The notes: generated by a model not told the origin, from the letters alone. A DNA stretch of 64,000 nt from Onchidella celtica (GCA_963931925.1 OZ007570.1:47321317-47385316), one strand, 5' to 3'; shown: positions 36,051 through 48,685, counted from the stretch's first letter. Numbers and translations are program-made.

Positions 36051-39000
36051 TAGTAACTGTTATGCCCTAAAACCCCGCAAAATAGGCCAAGGGATAGTTT
36101 GGGGGCAAAGAATTTAAAATTCAAGGTCGTGAACATCACTCTGTCCGGGATAATTACGACAGTAAACAGATGAAAACTTGTCTATTTTTGTGTTAAATAT
36201 TTATTTATTGCTTGAAATTTTAAAGATCTGTTGTGGACCAAACAACCCCGTGGCCCCATACCTTTTCTTGTCTGGTCTCCCAACATTCATTCCAAAAGCA
36301 AAAATAGAATAACAAAAATGACGGTGCTCATTTTATTTTTGTGAGTGACTTGAGCTGGAAGTCCAAATTTTAGTTTTTCCTAAGCAAGGCTCATTGATGA
36401 TGCCTTTCAGAAACTTCCAATTGCATAAAAGATCCCAATTTTGCCGCCCGGGGAAAATTGTCACTTCGATTGATTTCTCGATGCGAAATATGAAAATAAT
36501 AGAATGGAAAATGAGATATATGCGTCTATAGGCGATAGTTTTAATGCATTTGTGCTTTCTGAAATACGGCCTTCTCTAAGGTCGGGGGTAGGAAATGATA
36601 TGTTTATGTAATGATGCCTAAGATGTGTGTACTATATTATAATTATGTGCTCTTAAAAGCTATGTGAACGTGAACTTCCCTCATGGGATGATAAAGTGAT
36701 TCTTATCTTATCATTAAGAGAAGAAGAGCCGTATTTGAGATTTCCGATAGTTTCAATATAAGAGCGAGCCGTGACGCCCTCGTAAGTCTTCATACCACTA
36801 ATATTTTTTTCTCATTTAGAGATATTTCTTTAACGAGAGCAATGAGAGCAAAAGGGCATCAGCTGAAAACTGTCAACGAGTAAAGTGTCTCTACTAATTT
36901 ACACCTTAACTTTGGCTATATTGTAAAGAACTATGCCGGTTCAGAATGTATCTATGTTAACCGTGTATCGCAAATAAACAGGGCATGGCACCACTTAATG
37001 TCTTTGCACTTGTAGCCTTGGAGACAAAACTTTTCAGCTAGAGAAGGCCAGGCCGTACAACTGTCTCCACTCCTGTATTAACTTGTGTCTGTCGCTGACA
37101 CGCACGACATGGATATTTTCAGGTACAAGGCCATTCAAGAGATTTGCATAATATTCATCATTTAAACTTACCATTTCAATGCGAGGTGATAAGTAATTGT
37201 AAACAGAATGCCTCTATGACAAGCAAACGGGTTCAAAAAGTGTAAACAAGAACTATTTACAACTAAAATTCGGTTAGCTTTGTTTTGTTTTATTTTTGGA
37301 AAAACAATTATTTTCGAATCACGTTCTCGACCAAGCAAACAGAATGCCATGCGCATTGTGATGTTGGAAAGCGAAAGAAAAAAGAAAAATCTCATCCAGT
37401 TCTGCGCCAGTCTTGGCTTCTGTATTCTTTGGAGATTCACATCGTGCTCCTGTAAATGTGCTTAACTACTAAAATACATTTCAAAGTGTTATGGTTAGAA
37501 AAATTGAGGTGGGGAGGGGGGAAAGGGAATTGTTTACTAAATGTTAGGTGTGGGTGTGGTGAAAAGGAAGAAGGATAGGGGGAGAAAGAGATAGAGAGAA
37601 AACTGAACTTTTGAAGAATAAAACAACATAACTGCTATCAGAAGATGGAGGATCCAAATTGTTGTTATTATTATTATTACTATTATTTATGTTTATGTTT
37701 ATGTTGTTGTTGTTATTGTTTGGGGAGGGGGGGGGGCTGCTACTGTTTTTTGTTGTTGTTTTTTTCATGTGAAACCGGAATATCGAACGCATTATAAGCC
37801 GCAGAGAAAAGATAATTAAGAACAAAAAATTATAAATATTTCAGACTTTGAAAGGACTTTATTGCTGCCGTCCGAATAACAATGCACTCCTTATCTCTAG
37901 TGTGTTGAAAGGTAAGCCCGTCCAATGAAGAAAATGAAATAGAATCCTGAAGTAAATATTTCAATGTTATAGAATTATTTTATTTATGCATCTATTTTTT
38001 AAACTATTTTTCTCTCAAGGTAATCAAGTTTACTTCGTTAAACAAAACAAAAAGGGGGGGGGGGTGGCGGGTGGGTTGAAAAGTCAAATAAAATAATGAT
38101 TAGGTTTATCTGCAGGCTTTCTCGGAAATTTCTAATCACAGGCCGCATGGCTAATGCTGTACTGTTAGCATTTTCTAATTTTCTAAGGATGGCAGGCTTG
38201 TTTTTGTGAGACGCCCATGGTTTATGTTCCTGAACAACAACCTTAGTCATGATACGCCATGGCAACTCAAATGTCTCTTCCCACCCCCTGCTTCCCTCAA
38301 GAGAGCCTGTCACTGAATGTTGAATTAAAGATAAACTGTTTATCCCGCCTACTGCCAACTTACACAAGTCAGACTCTGAAGTGAGGATTGACAGAGAAGG
38401 TCTTTGTTGTGGGGGTCCTGGAAGGAAAGGTGCGTTTTTTGCTGTTGTTGACGAATTTACCATTATTAACAAGGTCTTAAAAACAAGGTTTTATTACAAT
38501 GTTCTCTTGGTAAAATTATTTGGGATTTTGTAATGATAAGTTACTACAAACAAGATCTGGCAATAGCCCAAAAAATGTACCTTAATTTTTTTCTGCCATT
38601 GCATCATACCGTTATCATTGGCTGCTGTTTTACGTACGCACGCACCCTAAGCAGTTTGTGCCAGGGGCGCATGCGTATACATATCTATCCATAGCCCTGT
38701 CCTTATCCTCAACCCTAAACCTTATCGAATCCCTAAATCCGGCCCCCTACCCTTTCAACCAAAAAAAAACAACAACAAAGCAACAAATCTGAAAGAATAA
38801 TAAATCATAATTAATTAAGGCTGTTGTCAAGGAGTATTTCGGGAGGAGCTCTCTAGCTCTGGCATCACAAAAGGCTTTGAAACACGTCCAACGCAACAAC
38901 AACAACAACAACAAAAAACAACAACCTTGGGAGGACATACGTACTTGCAACAACATCCTGTATCATTTAATAATACTGACAAATTCTCGACTTCAGACTC

Positions 39001-39338
39001 ACGAATAAAAACAATTTTCAGTTAGAATATAGCTTTCAGCCTGAACTCCGACCCGAAGAGGTTGTAGAATGGGATCCAGATATTTAAATTCCACTTTGGG
39101 TTGAATTGACTTCAGTACAACCAGAACGTGTGACATAAAAAGTATTAGTGAACTACATCCTTAAATTTTCAAAATGTCTTGGTTCCACTTTGGCTCAAAG
39201 TATATTGCATTTATCTATCGCTTACCAAGGTGCCCATTTTCTTGCAAATTGCTGTCTGCCCCAATTTCTCTTATAATTATGAAGCAGAACTTTGGTTACA
39301 CCTATGTGTAGGTAGGCCTACATTATGCATCAAGCAGA
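36051..39338. other. Intergenic, no gene recognised
   Basis: A 55-bp block at 36712-36770 is an inverted, diverged copy of 35806-35862 (core CAAATACGGC). 36880-37050 resembles 45900-46135. G-runs at 37722-37736 and 38054-38066, and (GTT)n/(ATT)n tracts near 37660-37765. The 144-codon minus frame at 38038-38472 has no recognised domain. Confidence 0.4.
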
Positions 39339-39492
39339 ATCTCCAGATTAAAATTGAGGCTTCGCCTCTGGTGATTGAAACAAAGAGATCCCAAGGTTCG
39401 ACGAACTAAGTACTTTCACCCTAGTCGACCTGTTATCTAAGCTTACATGAAAATGGACAACTTGACCAGATACAACCGGATGATTCTGGTTT
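39339..39492 (+). repeat. Exact 154-bp duplication, copy 1
   Basis: Identical by eye to 40765-40918 over all 154 bases and in the same orientation, from ATCTCCAGATTAAAATTGAG to CAACCGGATGATTCTGGTTT. Flanks differ completely. Absence of any mismatch, among otherwise decayed repeats, implies a very recent event or an assembly artefact. Confidence 0.93.
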
Positions 39493-39666
39493 ACCTTATC
39501 ACCTGATTAACTGATGACGTAAATGCAGTGGAAATTACGAAGTTTTTACTGAAGAAAAACAAACAATAAAGATGTAGGTAGCCGGTCCTTCGTCTAATTA
39601 TCCAAGGTAGGGAAAAAATAAAGCTGTAAACTTGAAATGTTTTCTGTGTCAAATACAGGTCAAATT

Positions 39667-39845
39667 CAGTGGCGTGCAGAGGTTTGGTGGTGCCCCCCAT
39701 CGTGCCAGGGACCAACTCCTCCATTGTTTGCCTCAAAACTAAAGTATAATTACACAATACTCTGTGATTGGATACCCTTGAAATGGATGCTCGGGGCCGT
39801 CGCCCCCCCTCCCATGTGCCTCCCCCCCTTTTCTGCACGCTACTG
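39667..39845. mobile_element. hAT MITE, CAGTGGCGTGCAGA family (179 bp)
   Basis: Left CAGTGGCGTGCAGAGG and right TTCTGCACGCTACTG are inverted with one or two mismatches. Flanking 8-mers GTCAAATT (39659-39666) and GTCATAAT (39846-39853) agree at 6 of 8. No coding capacity. Confidence 0.8.
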
Positions 39846-40044
39846 GTCATAATTATTTATAAACATTTGAAACATTGCACTCCCCGTAAATCAACAGTAA
39901 AACAAGTCCTTGACTGAATACATAGAATACTTGGCAAATTAAAAAAACAGAGTTGTCATCTACAGTTGTACTTACAGTCTAATACACACTCGTGAGGTCT
40001 CAAGCTAGGACCAGCGATTTGTCCCTGTGGCAGTTTGTGCAGAA

Positions 40045-40937
40045 CAGTGATTCTCAAACTGGAGGAACTTGTCTCCCATGTTAAGAATTTTAAATGTAAC
40101 GGGATGAATTTTGACTGGGGGAGATTTTGGCGAGGAGTTTCAGCCAGAGGATGAACCCCAAACTGGGAAACAATGTATTCTGTACACTGTGTATGAAATG
40201 AAATACTAATATCCACAACTTTCAGGATGTCCGTGACTTAACGATTCACACACAAAAAAAAAAAACAACTGCGGCTTCAGACTGAATCACGTTTGAGATT
40301 ATTTAGTTACTAGAACTGAAAACTGTGGAGCATGATGATTGTTATGATGCTCAGGTGGCACTTGATAACTGGCTATTATTAGTTCAGCTTCATATTTATC
40401 ATAATTCTTTGACGGTCAAGTCATACATACATATAAAAAGACACATGTTGTTTTCATAAACAGAAAAAAAAAAAAACATGCGGTCATCCACTCTTTCCGT
40501 TCGTTGCTGCCTATCACAATATAACATTTGAATAATTATGTACAACAAAATGTAAACGTAGTTGTTACGTCCCGCAAAGCAATCGTCTTGCAGTACCATT
40601 CTTCGCTTTATCCACACCCCAAACCCCCGCTCACTCATGTTTTCCCCACCTTTTATTTGACCTACTTTTGCTTTACATGAAAATATCAACGGTTAAATCA
40701 AAATTTTAGATGACAGTTCAAAATAGGGGAGGGATTGAGTAAACCTGGATTTGTAAAGGGGGCCATCTCCAGATTAAAATTGAGGCTTCGCCTCTGGTGA
40801 TTGAAACAAAGAGATCCCAAGGTTCGACGAACTAAGTACTTTCACCCTAGTCGACCTGTTATCTAAGCTTACATGAAAATGGACAACTTGACCAGATACA
40901 ACCGGATGATTCTGGTTTGGGACCCTGAGAACCACTG
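40045..40937. mobile_element. Candidate hAT element containing the second 154-bp copy
   Basis: Left end CAGTGATTCTCAAACTGG and right end GGACCCTGAGAACCACTG form hAT-like inverted termini (CAGTGRTTCTCA). Flanking 8-mers GTGCAGAA (40037-40044) and GTCTAGAA (40938-40945) agree at 6 of 8. Length is 893 bp with no transposase frame. The exact duplicate at 40765-40918 ends 19 bp before the right terminus. Pairing of these two ends is inferred, since a smaller inverted pair (CCCCAAACTGGGAAACAATG near 40156) also exists. Confidence 0.6.
40765..40918 (+). repeat. Exact 154-bp duplication, copy 2
   Basis: Identical to 39339-39492, in the same orientation, 1426 bp downstream (start to start). It lies at the right edge of the candidate hAT element. 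Confidence 0.93.
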
Positions 40938-41008
40938 GTCTAGAACAATCTCGCCCTGCCTGACTCATTAATTGCGATTTCACACATCCGCACGCCCTGG
41001 AACCCCTC

Positions 41009-41062
41009 TATATATATTTAACGCGAAAGGTCTCAAGCTTAGTACGGACATTCCAGTTGATG
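41009..41062 (+). promoter_or_regulatory. Proposed TATA promoter and non-coding first exon of the METTL27-like gene
   Basis: TATATATATTTA lies at 41009-41020, and a splice donor GTAAGC follows at 41063 with a plausible start of transcription near 41035-41045. A pyrimidine-rich acceptor TTCTCTTTCCAG ends at 43213, 66 bp before the ATG at 43280. A short 5' UTR exon spliced to 43214 is therefore a consistent model, with an antisense LINE fragment in the intron. Not proven without transcript data. Confidence 0.45.
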
Positions 41063-42176
41063 GTAAGCTCATTCCAGGTAGTACCTGACCATTAACACTG
41101 TGTGTGTGTGCCATCCTAGGGTACATCAGCCAGTGCAATCAGTTATCCGATGCACTTAATTACTAACTATCACACCTCATTGCTACCATTGGTAATGCCA
41201 TTAAATCATTTGGCATTGTTGCCGTATCCTTAATCTTAGTTTGTTAATTGACATACAGGATTTTCTATCTTTTTTTCTTCTCTTGAGTTTGGGTTTTACT
41301 ACGCGTCGGCACGACAACTGTCCCTTTGATCCTATCACAGGTCTAACTGGGTACTCTGTTTTATATATATATATAATTATATATTTTATTATTTTTTGTA
41401 TTCAGACCTTCGGGTTTAAATTTTGGAAGTGAATTTAAATAGTTTTGTTTAAAATTCATCATACTGGTAAAATTCTCAAAAATCATTTCGTATAGATTTG
41501 AAAAGAGTCAAAGCTGCAAGCTATAAAATACATACCTGCATTTGAAAATTAAATAATAAAATGTATTTGGCATTTTCTTTCCTACTAATTTTATCGTCGT
41601 CAATCTCATGTTTGGGTGATTTTGGTGGTTTTGAGTTATCATTGCTCGTGTTGAATTGTATACTCTCAGGGGGTGACTTATAGATGTATTTAATAGTTTT
41701 GAAGTTATAAGCAGAAATGTTTTTGTCACATCCAAGAATAAGAAAAGGGACCAAAACTTTGAAACTCTGTCTTGAAAAATTAAAGAATTTTTGATACAAA
41801 CGCCTTTACATGAGAAGAACCGAAAATGTGACACTTTCGAAATTTACTGTTAACCAAGAGGAGGTTCAGGACCGCTGCAGGTAAAGCCTCTAAAGAGAAT
41901 GAAGAATATTAAGGATATTATCTAAACTTTGATGTCAGATTTCCCAAACGGTGAACCAATTGGGAGAATGCTTGTGTATAGGGGAGTTGTCGTTGCATTA
42001 AAACTACATGTACAACAGTAATGACTTCATGTTATAGGTCTTTTCATTCTTAGACTTTGAGTAAGCTTCTATCATCATAGTGGTGACTGCTAAGTGCATT
42101 ATCGGCCTGGCCACTTCCAGCATCACCAGCATCACAACCACAACCGGATTGCTAAATGAAATTGCATTACTGTTTT

Positions 42177-42677
42177 AGGCTGACGTCCACTGAGTCAAGT
42201 CTTGGTTTGTGTCGATTTTAGTGAGGTGCGAACCAGAGAGTTTGTATGTATAGAGAGCTTCACTAATTGGTCGATTTGCACTGCGAGACACGAGAAGCGT
42301 CGCGAAACCACTGTTAGCATGGAGCGGAAAGTAGGTCGCTGCGGTGAACAATACCAGTTTGTGCATTTCTATGGGGCTTAAGAGCTTACAAACGGCTGTA
42401 AAATATAGTTTCAATCAGCCAAAAAATATGAACAAACCACAGTAAACAGATATGCACATTATCTTTGGCAAAAGCGGTCTCTTTCAATTCTTGTTTACCG
42501 CACCGAACTAGTTTTGCGATTTGGCGGAAGTGAGAGCTGTCTATAAATACATGCTCTCTGTGCAAACTAAAGAGTTAAACGGCGTCTCGCGCACTGGCGA
42601 GGCTGAAACCCAACTGTCTCATTAGTTCGAGTTCGTCAAAACTGTCTAGAGTAAAACACTCAGTGCGCCGCCAGTCT
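42177..42677. mobile_element. MITE with AGGCTGACG...CACTGAG ends
   Basis: Left AGGCTGACGTCCACTGAGTC and right ACTCAGTGCGCCGCCAGTCT are inverted. The interior (GAACAAACCACAGTAAACAG, TTGGCGGAAGTGAGA) recurs at 28655-28830 in the lipocalin intron. Similar termini occur at 18857-19082. It lies in the proposed first intron of the METTL27-like gene. Confidence 0.65.
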
Positions 42678-42771
42678 AACTGGTACAAAATACTAAGAAA
42701 CTGTTACAGTAATAAGATGAAAATTGTCAAAATCATTCACTTTCTGCTGTCATCCCCATTGCTCATCCCTT

Positions 42772-43182
42772 TCACCCACGCATTCTCCACCCACTGCAAG
42801 ATGTAGCTCTCCTACAATGACTTCCATTCCTTTCTGTCTGATGTCTTCCTGATCCATATTGTTCCCCCTCTCTTTTTGATATCATCCTGCCATCTTCTTT
42901 CTGGTCGTCTTCGTGTTGTCTTCGTGGTGTTTTTTTTCCTGTCCGTGGTTGCGGTTCAGTGCAGCATTTTATCCATCTATTATCATCCATCCTTCCTACA
43001 TGCCAGCCCAGTTCCACTTTTGTTGTAGCATGCATTACACTGTCCGTTAGCTTTGTTTGTTTGCGTATTTCGGCGTGGGGAATTTTATCTTGTAGTCTGA
43101 TGTTAAGCATTCTTCTTTCCATTCCCCCCTGACTATTTCTTAATTTTGTTCGTAATTTGCTTTGTAATGTTGGATTTCTCAT
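42772..43182 (-). pseudogene. LINE reverse transcriptase C-terminal fragment
   Basis: The minus-strand frame has GGMERRMLNIRLQDKIPHAE, IRKQTKLTD, LGWHVGRMDDNRWIKC and PRTGKKTPRRQ. This order (MERxML.I.LQD.I...EIR..TK..D, then W..GH..R..D.RW, then PR.GKR..GRP) is the standard C terminus of endonuclease-reverse transcriptase LINEs (RTE or related). The catalytic core is missing and the frame drifts near its end. It is antisense to, and within an inferred intron of, the METTL27-like gene. Confidence 0.78.
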
Positions 43183-43279
43183 ATCACTTACGTTAAATCT
43201 ATTCTCTTTCCAGGTATTTTGAACTTATTGACTGTACGTTTGATTGACATCAGTGATACTGAGAGATAAACAATCGAAT

Positions 43280-46200
43280 ATGGAAGTTTTAAGCGTTCAA
43301 CCGGCTGATTACGAAAAATACATGCTTACTTTTCATAAACCAGGCTTGGGTTCCGACGCCTGTGTTAAAGGTACAGTAAAAGTTCTGAAATTAGTTGTCA
43401 GTGTGATCATTTTCTTTTTTTTACATCCAAATTAATGACGAAAAAATAATATTTCAATGTTTTCTGTCTTTTACATATTTTTTTTTCTGCTTGGAATTTA
43501 CCTAGGGCCAACACTGATAGTGTTGTACCGTATAACTTTACAAATTTACTACTCTTTGTTCCCACGTTTTGTTCCCAACCAATGCGCAAACTGATTATAT
43601 CTACAAATTTGCAATAAAAAACCGATATTATGCTTAACTCTTTCTCATACAGTAGCATTTTATTACACCTTATTACATTATAGTATTTTTTTTTTAAAAC
43701 TTTTTGAAAGTACTTTCAATAGCCCTCTTTTTTTTTTTTAAATGACACTAAATTCAATACCAAGGAAAAATGGCGAATTGTTGTGAAGATGATACGTAAA
43801 TCCACAGGAATATTCGTTGTATAAAACTGCCCTGAGTAAAAAAAGTATATGGTGTGACTTTTGCTGTTTTATAACCATTTAAGGAAATAGTAATGTGTGG
43901 TATATTTTATGACTTTTTTCGTTTTACAATCACCGGATGAAACAGTGTATTTTATGACTTTAATTGAAAAAAAAAATACCGCCCATTTCAACAACATTAT
44001 TATGTTTTATGACTTTTGTTGTTTTACAACTACCTAAAGAAATACATGACTTTTACAACCACCAAGAAAATAGTACATTGTTTGATTTGTTGACTTAAAA
44101 CTACCCAAGAAGATAGTACATTTCATGGCGTTTGTTGTTTTACAACCACTGCAGCATACGACAAAACCGGAGGGCCCCAGGCGTACGCAGACAGTTCAGC
44201 GTCTTTGGAATACCGAGGTCCACGTTACTGTGCAGATATGCTTGCTGCTGTCGTGGATAACAAAGAGAAAGCTCTTGTATTGGACATTGCGGCTGGCACA
44301 GGTAGATCAAATTCGTCAGAAACTAATAAAGATAATGATTGCATCCTTTTCTGTCCTCCTTATCAATAGTGTCAAGAATCCGTTGCAAAGCTGGTAACAT
44401 GCCCAGAACAGATGCGAAATGTGTATCTCCCCATTTCAAACTGCTCATTAAGTATTTTTGTAAATAGTCCTAAATAAACTTATTTGTCTATATTCTATGT
44501 GAATATTTTTTTATGTATCTTCTTCGTATTAATAATATTTTGTGCAATCTGTAATATATTATTATCTATCTTTCCCTAGGCCTTGTCGGCGAAGAACTAT
44601 ACAAACATGGCTTCAGAAATGTGCATGCTCACGACGGATCCAGCAGCATGGTTGACTTTTGCAGAAACACAGGCGTCTATTCCGATTTCATAAGCTGTTT
44701 TCTTAGTGACCAGAGCCCTATGCCATTTAAGGACAGTGAGTAGAAATGTTAATAGTGGTGTCTTTAGTATACATCAAGAACCACTCACGCCATCTAAAAG
44801 GCTAGGTGCGCATGAGCGACGTTGTTGCGTTGGAGTCGGGTCGCATTGTTTGTTTAAAAATGAAGACGAATGAATGGACATGCGCACACAATGAGAGACA
44901 CAGGCACCTTCCAGAGTCGATAGGAACATGAAACCAAAAAACGAGTGCAACACGGCACCATGTCGCGTGTGCGCCCAAGCCATACTGTGTCGCACAAAAG
45001 CCACGGGAAAATATCCAGTTTTATTTCAGTCGCCATAAAGATAGCGGTGTCAGAGGAGGCGTATTTCCAAACGTGATTGAGAGCCCCTTCAGACTGGCTA
45101 CTTTTCGCGGCGAGTTAGCAGCGCTGCCGATAGCAAATACTGGAGATAAATGGAGCCTTTCACATACAGTCACAGCCACAGCCACAAAAAGCAGCGCTGC
45201 AGACAGTCAGAATTGGGCAAAAAGAAAAAGTTGTATGTAGCGAAGCCCTGCGTGAGAAATAAAACCCAAACGATACAAAGCAAACTAAAGAGAAGACAGG
45301 AAATACACAAATTTTCGGCTTTCGCCTTTTTCAAGTGAAAAAAAATCGAAAAATAAAAGATTTCAGGGCAGTTGGCTTCTGTGCTAGCGAAGCCTGATGA
45401 CCACAAGAAGTAGCGCAGCTCGTGGCAATACGAGGAGTAGGAACTGATTCTTAGGTTTCATACCTACCTTCAACCACACCACCATTTTAGCGTGCGTTAG
45501 TCACTCCTCTGTAGCACTAATAAAATGCAACGTTTGAACGACAGCCCATACCACAATAACGCTGGTGGAACCACTGACGCGCGTCAGAAATTTAGCAGCG
45601 CTGCTAACGTCCGTTTGCAGAACCGCTATTGGGCGTTAGAAATGTGGTAACGCTGCTAATGTCTGTTTGTAGAGCGACTGACGCGCGATAGAAGTTTAAT
45701 AGTGCCACAGACGGACGAGAAGTGGTTTTTCAGTTTTGCATACTCCCGAAAACACGATGAAGCAAAACATTAAATAGCTGTGCGTAAGAGCTTTTATAAC
45801 CGCAGTGTCAGTGACAAGTGCCAATGGCGGCTATTTTTTATAACTTTAACATTTAAAAATAATTTATCTGTGGTGAAGGTCAAAGAATAGCCGTGTCTTT
45901 GCATGGTGTCTCTACTAAGTTATACCGTAACTTTGTCTATGTCCAGAATGTGTCCATGTGAAATGTTGATAGCACATAGCGAACCCTCTTTGATCTTTGC
46001 ATTTGCTGTACTGCAAATAACCTATAATCGTTGCATTTGTTGCATCGCAAATAACTTATAGTCTTTGCATTTATGGTTTTGCATTAGAAACTTTTCAATG
46101 AGAAAAGACCAAAAAGAATGCCAGGAACTGTCTCGTTAACTATAGTTCAAGACTTAGGGTTGTTTATAATATTAAAATTGGTGTTGCCAAAAATAATAGC

Positions 46201-48132
46201 AATAATATTATTATTCCTTATTCCAGACACCTATGACGCAGTGGCCTGCAGTGGTGCTACCTGTGAAAATCACCTTCCTCCAGCCATCCAGGCCGAGTTC
46301 ATTCGTATCCTCAAGCCTGGCGGGTAAGGTCATGTATCCTCAGCCTTGTAGCTCAAGTACTGGTACTCTTTATACCGACCGCCTTCATATAACAATTATT
46401 AGTCAAATGTGGCAAAAAGAAAACGCTGTTTATCCCAAAGCGACGCAGTAAAATGCTAAGGAAAAAGAAAGACCAAAGTATCATCTAGCCTTGCTGCTGC
46501 CCCACTGATTTTCTGTTGTTGTTGTTTTGTTAATGAATATTGGCCTAATGAAACAATTTTTTTTTTTTAATCGATGTTTTATGAGGGCGACAGCAAGGAA
46601 TCTTTTTAATTCCATTTGTATGATATCAATGTAATTATATGGTTGAATAATATAATTATCATTTGTACAAATGATCCATTTGTAATTTGTCTTCTGTCGG
46701 AGATTTTAACCTCTCAGTTATTTATTTTTTTCTCTTCTTTTTTGAAGAGGAAGAAGAAGAATCAGTTTTTCTGTCTTAGAACACCTGGTTTTTGACAACA
46801 ACAAAAAAAAAGGGTTCGAAATATTGGTATTTTGGATTGTGCAAATGAATATCATTTGTGTTAAACGCCAAAGTAGTTAAATGTCCCCTTTTTCCTATCC
46901 ACAAATACGTACACTTGTACATCTCTTCCCATCCACCCCACCTTCCTCTTCCAAGACCACGAGAAAGCATCTGCCTTGACATTGCCCTGACCGGTACTTG
47001 CCATTCTGTCGCCGGACCACGAAGTTCACTGTGAAGAGATACCAATCGAAGACTAATAATGATATGCAGCACTATGAGTGCTTTATTCCGCTTAACGACC
47101 AGAATGTAAGCGCTTTACATGTATTGTACAGTTGCACTGGAACACACGTACACATACATTACATGTAAGAATAAAAACATTCATTGGAACTCAGAGTTCA
47201 AATGAATGGCTCTTCTTCAGCTGATGTTTAAAAAAAAAAAAAAGTTCTGTCTCTTTAAAAAAAAGTGAGGCAGACAATTCCAAATCTGAGCCCTTGAAAT
47301 GAAAAAGATTACTTAAAAGCAATGTACCCGTATTCGAACAGTTCGTGTAAGTGATTTTCTCTTCTTCATAATGTAAAGGCCATGTAAAAAAATTCAGTCC
47401 TCTGTGGACAAACATTTCCCAAAACAAAACAAATCAATATTTGTAATTTGACGAAGTCTAAGTGAAACTTATTTACAAGGCTGCCCTGAAAAAAGGACGT
47501 GACATCTAATTATGGTATGCTTATATTGCTTAACGAAGTTTTGTTGCTACTCTACGGCAAAACAGGATATTATTATACTTGTAAATGTCTTTGTCAAAAT
47601 AACAATACCCCAGTACAGGATGTTTACGGAAATAGACAACGAATAGCGTAGTTAAGTGGTGGCGGTCACGGTATTGTCCCACCTGCGTGCTGGCCCTTCC
47701 GTCACGCATCCTGAACTGCGAAATTACTTTGGGGTCAAGTGCGGTATCGCTGGACAGGAAATTGAGGATCATATCGACTCTGAAATTAATGATGAGATGC
47801 CGTAAGCTTACTACTGCTTAGAACAGCTTTACTGAAAAGCATTTTTTTAATTATTTTTTTTTGTAACTAGTATCACCGTCAATAAAACCGTAATCCATTT
47901 CAGCTCCCAGAAGTGTGGTCATTACACAGTGTACTTTTCTCATAGCTTCCGCTCTGCCTTCTGGCATTACTGTATCATTAAGAATAATTTAGATCAGTGA
48001 GTGAGTGAGTGAGTATTTCTTTGTATGTTTGTTTTTCCGTCTGGTAACACATGTATTGGGCACCTTTATGCCCTGAATAGTTTGTCATACTAAGTTATCT
48101 ATCTGTCTCTCTGTCGATCCACCCATCTACCA

Positions 48133-48178
<46 letters not shown>

Positions 48179-48512
48179 GCTGTCTAGACAGACGGAGAGT
48201 CTGTCTTACTGTATGTCTGTCCATCTGTCTGCCCATTTCTCTATCAATCTATTTATCTCCTAGACCCTCCCTCGCCAACGTTCGCGGCCCTCCTCGTTTG
48301 CTCTCTCTATCTGCAGGTATTTCGTCAACGCCTTCCGCTCCACAGTTCCCTCCACGCAATACGGCAAAGATTGGGAAGCGGAGACCAAGCGACTGGAAGA
48401 CCAACAGAAATGGACGTTCTATGGAAGACTACATTTCCGCAAATACAACATGTTTTCTGACGGCGTTGTCGATATCTATAGAAAAAACTCAAATCCATCA
48501 AAAAGAGGCTGA
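43280..48512 (+). CDS. METTL27: METTL27 (WBSCR27)-like SAM-dependent methyltransferase
   Basis: Five exons (43280-43370, 44155-44301, 44580-44735, 46227-46323, 48317-48512) splice in frame at GT-AG sites into 228 residues, close to vertebrate METTL27. VLDIAAGTG (72-80), split between exons 2 and 3, is the glycine-rich motif I that binds S-adenosylmethionine. Asp98 in HAHDGSSSMVDF is placed like the ribose-binding acidic residue. YDAVACSGAT (135-144) and LKPGGYFVNAFR (160-171) match the later class I motifs and strand 5. The N-terminal YDKTGGPQAYAD and YRGPRYCADML fit the METTL27 pattern (YD..A..YD.....Y..P). The methyl acceptor is unknown. The ATG at 43280 is the first in frame. No signal peptide is seen, so a cytosolic enzyme is likely. 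Large introns carry MITEs. Confidence 0.88.
44799..44981. mobile_element. MITE in METTL27-like intron 3
   Basis: Left AGGCTAGGTGCGCATGAGCG and right CGCGTGTGCGCCCAAGCC are imperfect inverted repeats; inner GTTGCG/TTGCAC blocks extend the pairing. Length is 183 bp. Ends resemble those at 18857 and 42177. No target duplication seen. Confidence 0.5.
45216..45280. repeat. Arm related to the hairpin MITE at 7076
   Basis: GGGCAAAAAGAAAAAG, then TATGTAGCGAAGCCCTGCGT, then GAGAAATA matches the left arm at 7083-7130. A GCGAAGCC block recurs near 45386. Probably a decayed or rearranged copy within METTL27-like intron 3. Confidence 0.5.
45895..46135. repeat. Repeat with three internal 32-bp units, related to 36880-37050
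   Basis: GTGTCTCTACTAA, CTTTG.CTAT and CAGAATGT.TC match 36884-36960. Inside, TTGCATTT...GCAAATAAC.TATA is repeated about three times at 45995-46085 with a period near 32. It lies directly upstream of METTL27-like exon 4. Confidence 0.55.
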
Positions 48513-48685
48513 AGATAAAAGCCAATATGAGCACTGGCCACGGTTCAAGAATCTATCAAATGAAATCGATTCCCTTTGTATTTGAATGCAAAATGAAGAT
48601 AAATATCTGTTATCGCTATCTAAAAGTCAAACAGCCGCATTTTCATTTGTTGTTAAAGATGATCATACTTTGTGATAAAACTTAA

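Noticed and set aside
38038-38472. 144-codon minus-strand ORF as a gene
   Set aside because: No recognised domain, proline-rich end comes from a G-run on the plus strand, and no splice partner was found.
39339-40918. Short LTR retrotransposon with 154-bp LTRs
   Set aside because: The repeats lack TG...CA ends and the 1.3 kb between them has no primer-binding site, polypurine tract or gag/pol frame. It instead contains a MITE and hAT-like ends.
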